Source of the DNA: a bacterium
GTDB lineage: Bacteria > Patescibacteriota > Saccharimonadia > Saccharimonadales > UBA4665
Length of the DNA stretch: 63,510 nt
Direction: 5' to 3'
Assembly: GCA_021790875.1 (NCBI GenBank)
Contig: JAJYFN010000002.1
Coordinates: 1 to 63,510, forward strand
Shown here one piece after another: positions 27,668 to 35,760 of this stretch. Under the pieces are notes generated by a model. It ran no database searches. It saw only the letters and a list, made by a program, of their open reading frames with translations, and had not been told where the DNA came from. How positions within the stretch are numbered: position 1 is the first letter of the stretch; the number at the start of each line of letters is the position of its first letter. Position numbers and translations under genes: made by a program.

Positions 27668-28379
27668 ACTTCTTATTAAAGTGTTTGCTAATTTCTAAAT
27701 AACGCATCACTGGCAAAAAAAGCACGCTATAGGTAACCAGCGTCGTAATAACTGAGCCAATTACAAAATTGCCAAATGCGGTTTCGGCAACGAGGCTAAC
27801 CGCTAGAATAACTAAGAACGTACCATAAATATAGAACATGAAAGGAGCGCTTTGCTCTGCGGAGAGCTTAAATATTTGAGTAAGACTGAGACTAGGGTTT
27901 TGAGCTGCATAGTAAGGCACTAAAACGTAACGCCTAAACAGCAGTACACCAGGCAGGATTAAGAGCACTAGACCAATAGTAACGATTAGAAGAAAAGCCA
28001 GCTCCGAGAATAAGACTTTATAAAAGTCTTTAAACCCCTGACGATAGCAATCAGCAATTGAGGGTATCTTTTCAGATCCTGCGGCTTGGAGTCGAAAATA
28101 AATCGCTGGTGGGTAGTTAATAATACTTACAATTAGCCAGAGCAAAATTAGTAGTACGCCGATTTCGCTATGAGTTGTGAGTTTTGCGAATTCAATAAAG
28201 TGATGATTCTTGTTAATGCTCAATGTCGAGCCGACGTAAAAGCCACCTAATATCTGAAGAAGCGTAGGAATAAAAAAGAGTATCGCGATAGCTTCGTAAT
28301 TTTTAATCGCTAAGCGGTAACTTGGGCCAAGCAACGACCAGCTAGGGGTGGCCTTAACTAAGTTTTGATAGATATTCAT
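27627..28379 (-). CDS. Multi-pass membrane protein
   Basis: 250 aa with five or six predicted transmembrane helices (about 30-50, 70-95, 118-145, 168-190, 195-222). The pattern LPGVLLFRRYVLVPYYAAQNPSLS followed by a helical SAEQSAPFMF resembles the membrane domain found in DUF975 and glycerophosphodiesterase-membrane-domain proteins. No catalytic domain is attached. The basic C-terminal tail (KHFNKKSSVRAGSRK) is predicted cytoplasmic. It overlaps rsmD by 41 bases at the 3' end. Function unknown. Confidence 0.75.
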   Translation of the reverse strand: MNIYQNLVKATPSWSLLGPSYRLAIKNYEAIAILFFIPTLLQILGGFYVGSTLSINKNHHFIEFAKLTTHSEIGVLLILLWLIVSIINYPPAIYFRLQAAGSEKIPSIADCYRQGFKDFYKVLFSELAFLLIVTIGLVLLILPGVLLFRRYVLVPYYAAQNPSLSLTQIFKLSAEQSAPFMFYIYGTFLVILAVSLVAETAFGNFVIGSVITTLVTYSVLFLPVMRYLEISKHFNKKSSVRAGSRKFVHH

Positions 28380-28461
28380 TTTTTTATCTTTATCATCATA
28401 ACCTAAAATTTGGCACTATCCCTCTATTGCTCCAAGCGGTGCTACATAAAATAACTATTAC

Positions 28462-28491
28462 TTACCTTAACTCAATCTGGTACGCTACAAT
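28462..28491 (+). promoter_or_regulatory. Probable promoter of tRNA-Leu / hisS
   Basis: TTACCT (28462-28467), 18-base spacer and TACAAT (28486-28491), about 80 bases upstream of the tRNA. The minus-strand gene is divergent, so this gap must hold the promoter. Confidence 0.45.
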
Positions 28492-28570
28492 ACTAGAGAT
28501 GCCTGTTTTAACACAACGTATAAAAGGGCATAATTAATAAAAATACTATCAATAAAGAAAAAATAGCGAC

Positions 28571-28654
28571 GCGCGGGTGGCGAAATGGTAGACGCACTAG
28601 CCTTAGGAGCTAGCGGGGCAACCCATGGAGGTTCAACTCCTCTCCCGCGCACCA
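28571..28654 (+). tRNA. tRNA-Leu (anticodon UAG)
   Basis: 84 bases including an encoded CCA end. The acceptor arm GCGCGGG pairs with CCCGCGC, the anticodon arm is CTAGC-CTTAGGA-GCTAG with anticodon TAG, the T arm contains GTTCAACTC, and there is a long class II variable arm, as expected for leucine. It reads CUA codons. It lies 33 bases upstream of hisS. Confidence 0.95.
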
Positions 28655-28687
28655 ATAACTTATTAAAGATAGCTAAACGAATTAAGC

Positions 28688-29992
28688 ATGAAACTTTCAA
28701 CCCAACCATATAAAGGGGCCCGTGACTTTTATCCAGATAAGCAGGCTCAGCGTGACTACATGTTTAATACGATGCGGGAATGCGTGCGTCGTTTTGGCTA
28801 CGAAGAGTATGATGCACCATTAATCGAACCAATTGAAATTTATCAGGCTAAAAGCGGCTCGGAAATCGTCTCGGAACAAACCTATAGCTTTATTGATCGT
28901 GGCGGACGTGAGGTAGCAATTAGACCTGAGATGACACCAACCGTCAGTCGAATGGTTGCAGCCCAGCGCCAGCAATTAGCCTATCCACTACGCTGGTTCT
29001 CAATTCCTAACCTATGGCGTTATGAAAGACCACAACGTGGCCGTTTTCGTGAGCACTGGCAATTAAACGTCGATTTGTTTGGTGTCGCATCTATTAATGC
29101 TGAGCTTGAACTAATGCTGGTCGCGGACAGTATCTTTAAAGCTTTTAAAGCCGACCATACGATGTACGCATATCGAATTAACCATCGCCAGTTACTTGAT
29201 GCGATGTTTGAAACGCTACTTAATCTCTCTAAAGAGCAAGCTCTTAAAATGGCTCATCTAATTGATCGCAGAGCCAAAATGGATCATTCCTTATTCCTAG
29301 ACAAAATTGACGAAATATTAACGCCAAAACAGAAAGAGGCAGCGGTTGCTGAAACGCTGCTAACTTTATTAGACATTAAAACTATTGATCAGTTGCCTCC
29401 CCAGCTAAAAGACAGTTCAGCCGCCAAAGAACTAAGCGATCTGCTTCAAGCCTGCAAGAAAAGTGGTATTTTAAATGTCACTTTTGACATATCTTTGGTA
29501 CGCGGCTTTGACTACTATAGCGGCATCGTGTTTGAGCTATACGATAACAATCCAGAAAATAACCGATCGATGTTAGGTGGCGGGCGTTACGACGGACTCG
29601 TTGGCTTGTTTGGCGTCGAACCTTTGCCAACTGTTGGTTTCGGCTTAGGCGATGCAACAATGACTAACTTTCTTGAGCAACACCATCTGATGCCAGAGTT
29701 TAAGAGTGATGTAGATATCTATATCGCACCGCTAAATGAAACAGTCGAAACGGCAACTGAAGTTGCTAATCAACTACGCATTAAGGGTCTTAATGTGGCA
29801 GTCGACTATAGCGGGCGAAAACTAGGCGATCAAATCAAGGCGGCGCAAAAAAAGATGATTCAGTTTGTGCTCATTATTGGTGCGCGGGAAGCAGAAGCTA
29901 AAAGCTACACCCTCAAGAATTTAGAGACGTCTACTGAAGAGCAGTGCACAATTGAACAACTAGTAGCTAAGTTTAGCCCCAAACAAGAGTAA
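28688..29992 (+). CDS. hisS: Histidyl-tRNA synthetase
   Basis: 434 aa. Class II synthetase. Motif 1 region (YEEYDAPLIEPIEIYQAKSG), motif 2 (WRYERPQRGRFREHWQLNVD), the HisRS signatures VRGFDYYSGIVFE and LGGGRYDGL (motif 3), and a C-terminal anticodon-binding domain (VDIYIAPLNETVETA). Complete, with no missing active-site residue. It follows tRNA-Leu by 33 bases and may share its promoter; tig follows with its own promoter. Confidence 0.95.
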   Translation: MKLSTQPYKGARDFYPDKQAQRDYMFNTMRECVRRFGYEEYDAPLIEPIEIYQAKSGSEIVSEQTYSFIDRGGREVAIRPEMTPTVSRMVAAQRQQLAYPLRWFSIPNLWRYERPQRGRFREHWQLNVDLFGVASINAELELMLVADSIFKAFKADHTMYAYRINHRQLLDAMFETLLNLSKEQALKMAHLIDRRAKMDHSLFLDKIDEILTPKQKEAAVAETLLTLLDIKTIDQLPPQLKDSSAAKELSDLLQACKKSGILNVTFDISLVRGFDYYSGIVFELYDNNPENNRSMLGGGRYDGLVGLFGVEPLPTVGFGLGDATMTNFLEQHHLMPEFKSDVDIYIAPLNETVETATEVANQLRIKGLNVAVDYSGRKLGDQIKAAQKKMIQFVLIIGAREAEAKSYTLKNLETSTEEQCTIEQLVAKFSPKQE

Positions 29993-29999
29993 CCCCCTT

Positions 30000-30027
30000 T
30001 TGCAAGCTGAACATAAGATGATAGAAT
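30000..30027 (+). promoter_or_regulatory. tig promoter, apparently leaderless
   Basis: TTGCAA (30000-30005), 16-base spacer and TAGAAT (30022-30027). Only eight bases separate the -10 from the ATG at 30036, so transcription would begin at the start codon. Confidence 0.5.
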
Positions 30028-30035
30028 AGTCGCTT

Positions 30036-31319
30036 ATGCAAGCGAAAGTTAAAACCCTCGAACCAACTAAAGTCTTAATTAGTATTGATGTCGAGGCAGC
30101 TGATTTGCTAAAAGCCAAGCAGGCGGCAATCGCTAAATTGGCTGTTGCTGTTACTGTGACCGGTTATCGCCGTGGTAAAGCGCCGTTCTCGGCTGTCGAG
30201 AAAGTCCTTGACCCGAATGTCTTATCTGAAGAAACACTGCAGCTTGCTTTAAGTGAGGCCTATTCTGAGGCGCTAATTAAAAATCAACTACGTCCAGTCA
30301 GCAATCCAGAAATCAGTGTTAAGAGTTATGTACCAAACCAGACCCTCACTTTTGAGGCTACACTGGAAGTAATTGGTAAGGTACAGCTCGCAAAGTACAG
30401 TGGCTTAAAAGTTCCGCGCACTCAAGCTAAAGTTAGCGAAGCCGAGGTTACTACTGTTCTTAAGCGGCTTCAAAAGCAACTTGCTAAGCGATCCTCAGTT
30501 AAGAGTGCCGCTAAGATTGGAGATGAAGTATTAATAGATTTTAACGGCAAGTATGCAGACAATGACGAATTAATTGACGGCGCCAGTGGCAAAGATTATC
30601 CACTTGAGCTCGGTAGTGAATCATTCATCCCTGGCTTTGAAACTAAGTTAGTTGGCATTAAAGCTGGCGAAAGCAAAGAAATTAGTTTAACTTTTCCTAA
30701 GGATTATCAGGCTGAGTTCCTCCGTGGTAAAAAAGCAATCTTTGAAGTTAAGGCTAAAGGCGTCAATGCCTTAGTACTACCTGAACTTAATGATAGCTTT
30801 GCAAAGCAAGTCGGTCAGTTTAAAACCCTAACCGAGTTAAAAGCAGATATTAAACGGGAGCTTTTGTCAGGTAAAGAGAGTGACCTTGAGCTACAGTATC
30901 AGAATCAACTCCTTGAGCAGATTGCGAACGCCTCGAAAGTCGACATTCCAAAATCACTGATTGCCGATGAAGCACAACGTATCGAGCGCGACGCCAGACA
31001 GAATGCCGCCTACCGCTCCCAAACTTGGGAAGAGTATTTAAAAGACCAAGGACAAACTGAAGCCGATTTTAACTCCTTCATTCATACGCAAGCCGAACAG
31101 AGAGTGAAAGCTGGCTTGGTGCTAGGCGAAATTGCCACACTTGAGAAGATTAGTATCGAATCTAAAGAAGTCGATGAGCGAGTAGCGGCCTTAAAACTGC
31201 AATATGCCAATGATCAAGCAATGCAAAAAGAACTGGACAAAGAACAAAACAAAACTGATCTAAGAAACCGGATTATGGTTGAGAAGACGATTCAGCGCTT
31301 AATTCAACTTAATAGCTAA
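30036..31319 (+). CDS. tig: Trigger factor
   Basis: 427 aa. Ribosome-bound chaperone and prolyl isomerase. The N-terminal ribosome-binding domain contains the signature region GYRRGKAPFSAVEK, the middle holds an FKBP domain (about 150-240, GDEVLIDFNGKY, FIPGFETKLVGIKAGE), and the C-terminal arms are long helices. Length is normal. Convergent with a small minus-strand gene 17 bases downstream. Confidence 0.94.
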   Translation: MQAKVKTLEPTKVLISIDVEAADLLKAKQAAIAKLAVAVTVTGYRRGKAPFSAVEKVLDPNVLSEETLQLALSEAYSEALIKNQLRPVSNPEISVKSYVPNQTLTFEATLEVIGKVQLAKYSGLKVPRTQAKVSEAEVTTVLKRLQKQLAKRSSVKSAAKIGDEVLIDFNGKYADNDELIDGASGKDYPLELGSESFIPGFETKLVGIKAGESKEISLTFPKDYQAEFLRGKKAIFEVKAKGVNALVLPELNDSFAKQVGQFKTLTELKADIKRELLSGKESDLELQYQNQLLEQIANASKVDIPKSLIADEAQRIERDARQNAAYRSQTWEEYLKDQGQTEADFNSFIHTQAEQRVKAGLVLGEIATLEKISIESKEVDERVAALKLQYANDQAMQKELDKEQNKTDLRNRIMVEKTIQRLIQLNS

Positions 31320-31335
31320 GCTTCTAAGAAATAAG

Positions 31336-31611
31336 TTAAAGTTCTTCGAAATTAGGTGGTGCTATCTGTTCTGCGTTCTGTCTCAGCTTCGTTGCTTCGC
31401 TAAAAGCACCAGAAGCAGCCTTAAAGGCTAAGCCACCAAGTACTAAAGCAAATACGCCGGGGGCATTAGTTAGCCCGGACTCATAAATGTGCACGATGGC
31501 ATTAGCTTCAAATAAGCCACCAGCGGTTAATGAAAGTGCGCCCATTTTCAAGAAATTAGATTCATTCCAGAGTTCATGGGAGTGGATAGGACTATTTTCG
31601 TCGTGCTTCAT
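31336..31611 (-). CDS. Small protein with two hydrophobic helices
   Basis: 91 aa, no recognised family. An acidic, His-containing N terminus (about 20 residues) precedes two hydrophobic segments, about 22-42 and 52-70, then a helical, Gln/Asn-rich C terminus. It is 25 bases downstream of the next gene on the same strand, which has a similar plan; the pair are probably cotranscribed from the promoter at 32.03-32.06 kb. Confidence 0.6.
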   Translation of the reverse strand: MKHDENSPIHSHELWNESNFLKMGALSLTAGGLFEANAIVHIYESGLTNAPGVFALVLGGLAFKAASGAFSEATKLRQNAEQIAPPNFEEL

Positions 31612-31636
31612 GTTTTTAAATCAAAGTTTCCTTAAA

Positions 31637-32002
31637 TTAAAGTTGATCTGTGTGGTTTGGGTTTGGAAAGTTTAATTCATGCAGTCTAAGTTGAGTATCA
31701 CGATCTTCTAGCCGATCCTGCCTAAGCATGCCGATACCTGACGCAACTGCGGTCACAATGCCAAATTTAGCAAGATCGAGGCCTTCGTTTAGATTAGTGC
31801 CGATTTCGTAAACAGCGCCAATAATTAAACTACTTGCGGCTATGCCACCGGCAAAATTAAAAATGCGGGTATTGCGCAGACTATTGTGGACCTGCGAATG
31901 TTCTTTCTGGATACGATTACGAGTTTCTTCTAAATCGCGTTCATGATTCATCTCAATTGGGTGCACGTGCATGTAGTAATCTGAGTGTTCTTGATGTTCC
32001 AT
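31637..32002 (-). CDS. Small protein with two hydrophobic helices
   Basis: 121 aa, family not recognised. A charged N terminus rich in His, Glu and Arg (about 45 residues, MEHQEHSDYYMHVHPIEMN) is followed by two hydrophobic segments near 48-66 and 78-95 and a charged tail (DRLEDRDTQLRLHEL). A good Shine-Dalgarno (AAGGTGA) and a strong promoter lie upstream, so it is a real and probably well-expressed gene. The hairpin-like two-helix plan matches its neighbour; they may form a hetero-oligomer (inference). Confidence 0.65.
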   Translation of the reverse strand: MEHQEHSDYYMHVHPIEMNHERDLEETRNRIQKEHSQVHNSLRNTRIFNFAGGIAASSLIIGAVYEIGTNLNEGLDLAKFGIVTAVASGIGMLRQDRLEDRDTQLRLHELNFPNPNHTDQL

Positions 32003-32031
32003 CTGTCACCTTTCCTTAGGTAAGAGCATAG

Positions 32032-32058
32032 ATTATAACATAAGCATAAACCTGTCAA
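32032..32058 (-). promoter_or_regulatory. Promoter for the two small minus-strand genes
   Basis: On the minus strand: TTGACA (32058-32053), 15-base spacer, and TATAAT (32037-32032) preceded by TG as in an extended -10. The spacer contains TTATGCTTAT, which also occurs in the spacer of the divergent promoter. Confidence 0.65.
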
Positions 32059-32125
32059 GTCATAAATAGAACCACGTATTCTTTGTTTTATTTACTTTAA
32101 TTGTTATAAGAATATTTAGACTAGC

Positions 32126-32153
32126 TTGACCTAAGCTTATGCTTATATATAAT
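32126..32153 (+). promoter_or_regulatory. Promoter of the WxL-like surface cluster
   Basis: TTGACC (32126-32131), 16-base spacer and TATAAT (32148-32153). Expected start near 32160, giving a leader of about 34 bases with GAGGG five bases before the ATG. The spacer contains TTATGCTTAT (32137-32146), the inverted copy of the one in the divergent promoter. Confidence 0.65.
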
Positions 32154-32193
32154 AAGTGCCATAATTAACAATAAAGAATTTTTGAGGGATAAA

Positions 32194-32853
32194 ATGTTCG
32201 AAAAGTATAAGCGTATTTTAGTAGCAATTGTCGCTTCGAGTTTAATGTTGCTACCTGCGGTTGCTTCAGCTAGTTTAACTCCTAGTTTTTCGCAAACTAT
32301 TAACGCTGGTTCAATTACGGCGGACATATACCAAAGTAACGATACGACTCCTGTAGCAGCCCCGACAGTGGCTTTCAGCCCTGTTAATTATAGTTTTAGT
32401 TGTCAAACAAGTACCGGTACTCTTGGGGACTCTAACGATAAGCTTAACGTCACAAACCTAGCCAGTGGTGTTTCGAACTGGAATATTGCGATTGCTGCAA
32501 CTGCAGGCCCTACGGCTACGTGGTCGTCTGGTTCAAGTACCTATAGCTATAATAATGCAGCCGGTTCACCTGCAGGTTGTACTAGTGGTGAATTAACTGT
32601 TAATCCTTCGGTGGCAACTAAGACAGACGATTGTAACAGTAGCTGTACCGCCAACGACTCTACTGTTTCTTTGGGAGCATCAACTGTTCTTAATAACGCT
32701 ACCAGTACAAATAGTGCCACTCTAATGAGCGATACAGCGGGTACGCCTTGGGAAGGTTACATAACGGGTATTAGTTTGAGCCAACAAATTCCAGCCCTAC
32801 AGGCTTCAGGTGCTTATACACTACCCATGACTATTACGTTGACACACGCTTGA
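32194..32853 (+). CDS. Secreted WxL-like surface protein
   Basis: 219 aa. Signal peptide with a Lys-rich start and an ASA cleavage site near residue 27. The mature part is one beta-rich domain, Ser/Thr/Asn-rich, shared with the C-terminal half of the protein at 34.0 kb: SCQTSTGTLG, SNWNIAIAA, NNAAGSPAGCTSG and a terminal QIPALQASGAYTLPMTITLT. The W-N-I/L motif and the closing beta strand resemble WxL domains, which bind peptidoglycan. Two cysteines are conserved between the paralogues. ATG 32194 is chosen over TTG 32182 for its Shine-Dalgarno. First gene of a four-gene cluster. The WxL assignment is by eye. Confidence 0.7.
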   Translation: MFEKYKRILVAIVASSLMLLPAVASASLTPSFSQTINAGSITADIYQSNDTTPVAAPTVAFSPVNYSFSCQTSTGTLGDSNDKLNVTNLASGVSNWNIAIAATAGPTATWSSGSSTYSYNNAAGSPAGCTSGELTVNPSVATKTDDCNSSCTANDSTVSLGASTVLNNATSTNSATLMSDTAGTPWEGYITGISLSQQIPALQASGAYTLPMTITLTHA

Positions 32854-32893
32854 TATTTGTCTTCTCTAAGAGGCATACTGTACAGTTAACAAT

Positions 32894-34042
32894 ATGAATA
32901 GACTGAAATACTTAATAACCGCAGTTGTTGGTGTGGTAGCTATCTTAGTTCCAGCTACAGCTTTAGCCATTAATTATGGTGGCATTGGTGGTCGACCCGC
33001 CTATCCTAATCCCAATAACGCACGTACACAGTCGATCTTTATTTTCGAACTCAAGCCTGGTCAGCAGGCCAGCAATGCCGTCTTAGTCTTAAATAACACT
33101 AATCAAGCCCAAACTATTAATTTAGATAGTGTTGATTCAGAGTTAGCGAGCGGAGGGAACTTTACTTGTCGTCAAGCCGTAGAGCCAAAACTGGATGTTG
33201 GGGCTTGGATAACTCTTAGCTCAACAAATGTAACGATTGCACCTTTTAGTAACCAAGTAGTGCCCTTCACGGTCATGGTTCCAAACTCACATAGTATTAG
33301 CGTTGGCGAACACGACGGTTGTATTACGATTCAGGCCGTCTCACAAACTGCTAAACCAAGCAACACGAGCGGTATTGTTTTGAGTTTTAGGTCAGCAATA
33401 CGAGTCGTGGTTACAGTGCCAGGTAAAATTATTAAAAAATTGTCAGTTTTAAATGTTGCCGTAGGCACTAAGTCAGGTAATTATATAGTTTCTCCGGTAA
33501 TTAAGAATGAAGGTAATGTATCATTGGATGCTTACCAAACAATTAGACTAGTATCAATATTTGGATTTAGCGTTACATCATCAAAAGAAGGTTCTACGCC
33601 GGTCTTACCACAAAGCATAGCGAGCCAAGAGTACACTCTTAAAAAACCTTTTTGGGGTGGGTTATATCGGGCTAGAGACGTAGTTTCGTATAATAACGAC
33701 CCCTCAACTCAACTTGGTGAAGGCAGAACAGTCAACCAAACAATTATTACTAAAAGTTCAGCCCTATTTTACGCTTGGCCGGCACCACTTGGGCTGTTAA
33801 TTGAAGTGATCGTATTGATATTCCTAATTTATTTGATATTTCAGTTTGTACGTAAGATGAACCATCGACAAGATGTAAAGCAAAAATGGGAGAGCTATAA
33901 AGTTAACGATAAAGATACTCTACAGTCACTTGCCCATGAACGTAGTAGCTCGTGGAAACTAATAGCTAAGACTAATAAACTTAAACCTCCTTATCATTTA
34001 GAGAAGGGAAGTTCACTGAAGCTGCCTCCTAAAAAAAAGTAG
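32894..34042 (+). CDS. DUF916-like wall-associated protein with a C-terminal LysM-like domain
   Basis: 382 aa. Signal peptide (cleavage after ALA, about residue 25), then an Ig-like domain with FELKPGQ, VLVLNNT and VPNSHSISVGEHDGCITIQ that resembles the WxL-interacting DUF916 family, a second beta domain (about 165-285), a transmembrane helix (about 296-320), a basic stretch, and a LysM-like domain (about 335-380: YKVNDKDTLQSLA and LEKGSSLKLP). In Firmicutes, WxL and DUF916 genes are found together, as here. By the positive-inside rule, the LysM part would be cytoplasmic, which is odd. Confidence 0.65.
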   Translation: MNRLKYLITAVVGVVAILVPATALAINYGGIGGRPAYPNPNNARTQSIFIFELKPGQQASNAVLVLNNTNQAQTINLDSVDSELASGGNFTCRQAVEPKLDVGAWITLSSTNVTIAPFSNQVVPFTVMVPNSHSISVGEHDGCITIQAVSQTAKPSNTSGIVLSFRSAIRVVVTVPGKIIKKLSVLNVAVGTKSGNYIVSPVIKNEGNVSLDAYQTIRLVSIFGFSVTSSKEGSTPVLPQSIASQEYTLKKPFWGGLYRARDVVSYNNDPSTQLGEGRTVNQTIITKSSALFYAWPAPLGLLIEVIVLIFLIYLIFQFVRKMNHRQDVKQKWESYKVNDKDTLQSLAHERSSSWKLIAKTNKLKPPYHLEKGSSLKLPPKKK

Positions 34043-34044
34043 AC

Positions 34045-35295
34045 ATGCGTTATCGGGTTAATGGCTCTATCATCATACGCGTAGGCGCTACCTTATCTAT
34101 AGTACTAGCTGTAATTGCATGGTCTATTCCTAGGGTAGCTGCGGCTGTATCGTTAGTTCAAGCTACATCTACTAACTCCGGCACATCTCCCGTTTCGCTA
34201 AGTTTTAGCACAACACCCACAGCCGGTAACTTATTGGTTGCAATCTGTAGTGCCGACGCAGCAGCCACCATATCGGCTCCATCTGGATTCTCGACCGTTA
34301 TTAATGAATCCAGCGATCCGGCGCAAGCTATTTTTTATAAAGTTTCTGTAGGCACAGAGACAAGTATTAGTTGTGGATTTAGTGCGGGTGGGGACATGGC
34401 TATTCAAATATACAATTATTCTGGAATTGAAAATGTTACACCTCTTGATGCATATAACACTTCCACATCGAGTGGCAGTACAACCCCTGCGTCAACTGGC
34501 AGCGTCAGTACACATAATGCAAGTGATTTACTAATTGGTGCAATTACTAGTGACGCTAGTAGCGGTATTGCTTCTTGGACTAATTCTTTTGTTCAGGAAT
34601 CAGCTACAACTTCTGGCGGTAAACCATCTACTCGGCTAGATGCAGCCAGCGCCGATTTAAGCGTATCAAGTACCGGTAGCTATTCATCACTGCCGGCTGT
34701 GCAGAGTGGATCAAACTGGCGTGGTCAAATTGCAGCTTTTAAAATAGCACCAGCCGCTTCGTTTGGGGCAGATATCGTAAATAGTAGTGGCGTTTCTGTG
34801 TCTAGTCCTTCAGTATCGATGAGTGCCATGTCCTACGCATTTGCCTGTCAAACTTCTACGGGCACCCTAGGTTCAGCAAGTCAAAAAATTCGAGTTACTA
34901 ATACAACGCCAGCTGACAGTAATGGCTGGAATCTGACGATTGGAGCATCTTCGGCCGATTGGAGTGATGGGGCAGGCCATACTTACGCCTATAACAATAG
35001 CGCAGGAAGTCCAGCGGGCTGTACTAGTGGACAGCTAACAATTAACCCAACTGCTGCGACGATTACACCTGAATCTTCACCGGAATACGGTTGCACAAAT
35101 ACTGGAGTCTCTGCCTATACAGCAAGCACTGCATTTACAGGGAGTACGCCAGCTACAATTATTCAAGCAAGTCCATCGTCAAGTCATTACTGTTATTGGG
35201 ATATAACTGGGATAACCTTGTCTCAAACTATCCCTCCCGTCCAGCCAAGCGGTACATACTCAATTAATTTCACAATTACTTTAACGGCGCTATGA
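34045..35295 (+). CDS. Secreted two-domain protein with a WxL-like C terminus
   Basis: 416 aa. N-terminal hydrophobic signal (about 9-33, cleavage after AAA). Residues about 35-235 form a Ser/Thr-rich beta domain (TAGNLLVAIC, IQIYNYSGIE, WRGQIAAFKI) of a jelly-roll style seen in surface proteins. Residues about 240-416 repeat the WxL-like domain of the 32.2-kb protein, with CQTSTGTLG, NGWNLTIGAS, NNSAGSPAGCTSG and PSGTYSINFTITLT. It starts two bases after the preceding stop and overlaps the next gene by four, so it is translationally coupled in the cluster. Ligand unknown. Confidence 0.7.
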   Translation: MRYRVNGSIIIRVGATLSIVLAVIAWSIPRVAAAVSLVQATSTNSGTSPVSLSFSTTPTAGNLLVAICSADAAATISAPSGFSTVINESSDPAQAIFYKVSVGTETSISCGFSAGGDMAIQIYNYSGIENVTPLDAYNTSTSSGSTTPASTGSVSTHNASDLLIGAITSDASSGIASWTNSFVQESATTSGGKPSTRLDAASADLSVSSTGSYSSLPAVQSGSNWRGQIAAFKIAPAASFGADIVNSSGVSVSSPSVSMSAMSYAFACQTSTGTLGSASQKIRVTNTTPADSNGWNLTIGASSADWSDGAGHTYAYNNSAGSPAGCTSGQLTINPTAATITPESSPEYGCTNTGVSAYTASTAFTGSTPATIIQASPSSSHYCYWDITGITLSQTIPPVQPSGTYSINFTITLTAL

Positions 35296-35759
35296 GTGTA
35301 AGAAATTCTTATTATTGGTTTCTAGCTTTTCTAATTTCTAGCTCAATTGGATTAACTTTACTCGGTACTAATACTTATGCTTTTAATACTACTTTCAGCC
35401 AGGAGATACTGCCCATTAACTGTATCTTTACGATCGTAAATGCTGGCACTGGAGAATTACATTATGTAACACCGCAGGCCTGTGGTGTCTATAATCCTTC
35501 GCTAAGACAAAGTTCAAATCAGACATCCTCAGCTTCAAGTAAATCGAATTATTTTGGCCCCACAGTAGCACCCAGCAAACCCGAAACTAATTCAGTATCG
35601 GCTGCTTTAAGCACTCGACTTCCTTGGCAACCTCTCACGAAGATATCTAACACTCAATTCTCAAAAACAAGTGGCGGTACTTTTTTTAGTACCGATTCAA
35701 TTTCACTAATAACTTTAGTGATAGTTGTACTTTTCGTCGTCGCAATAGCTATTTTTTAG
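35292..35759 (+). CDS. Small membrane-anchored surface protein
   Basis: 155 aa, no recognised family. N-terminal signal-like helix (about 8-29, TYA cleavage), a Ser/Thr/Asn-rich, mostly disordered middle with two cysteines, and a C-terminal transmembrane helix (about 135-154) that ends the protein with almost no tail. Overlaps the preceding gene by four bases (ATGA). In Firmicutes WxL loci a small wall-anchored protein is a regular member; this membrane-anchored one could play that part, but that is inference from position alone. Confidence 0.6.
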   Translation: MSVRNSYYWFLAFLISSSIGLTLLGTNTYAFNTTFSQEILPINCIFTIVNAGTGELHYVTPQACGVYNPSLRQSSNQTSSASSKSNYFGPTVAPSKPETNSVSAALSTRLPWQPLTKISNTQFSKTSGGTFFSTDSISLITLVIVVLFVVAIAIF

Positions 35760-35760
35760 A

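Noticed and set aside
28485-28709. 74-codon minus-strand ORF over tRNA-Leu
   Set aside because: It is the antisense reading of the tRNA; such ORFs over tRNA-Leu and tRNA-Ser genes are a common artefact.
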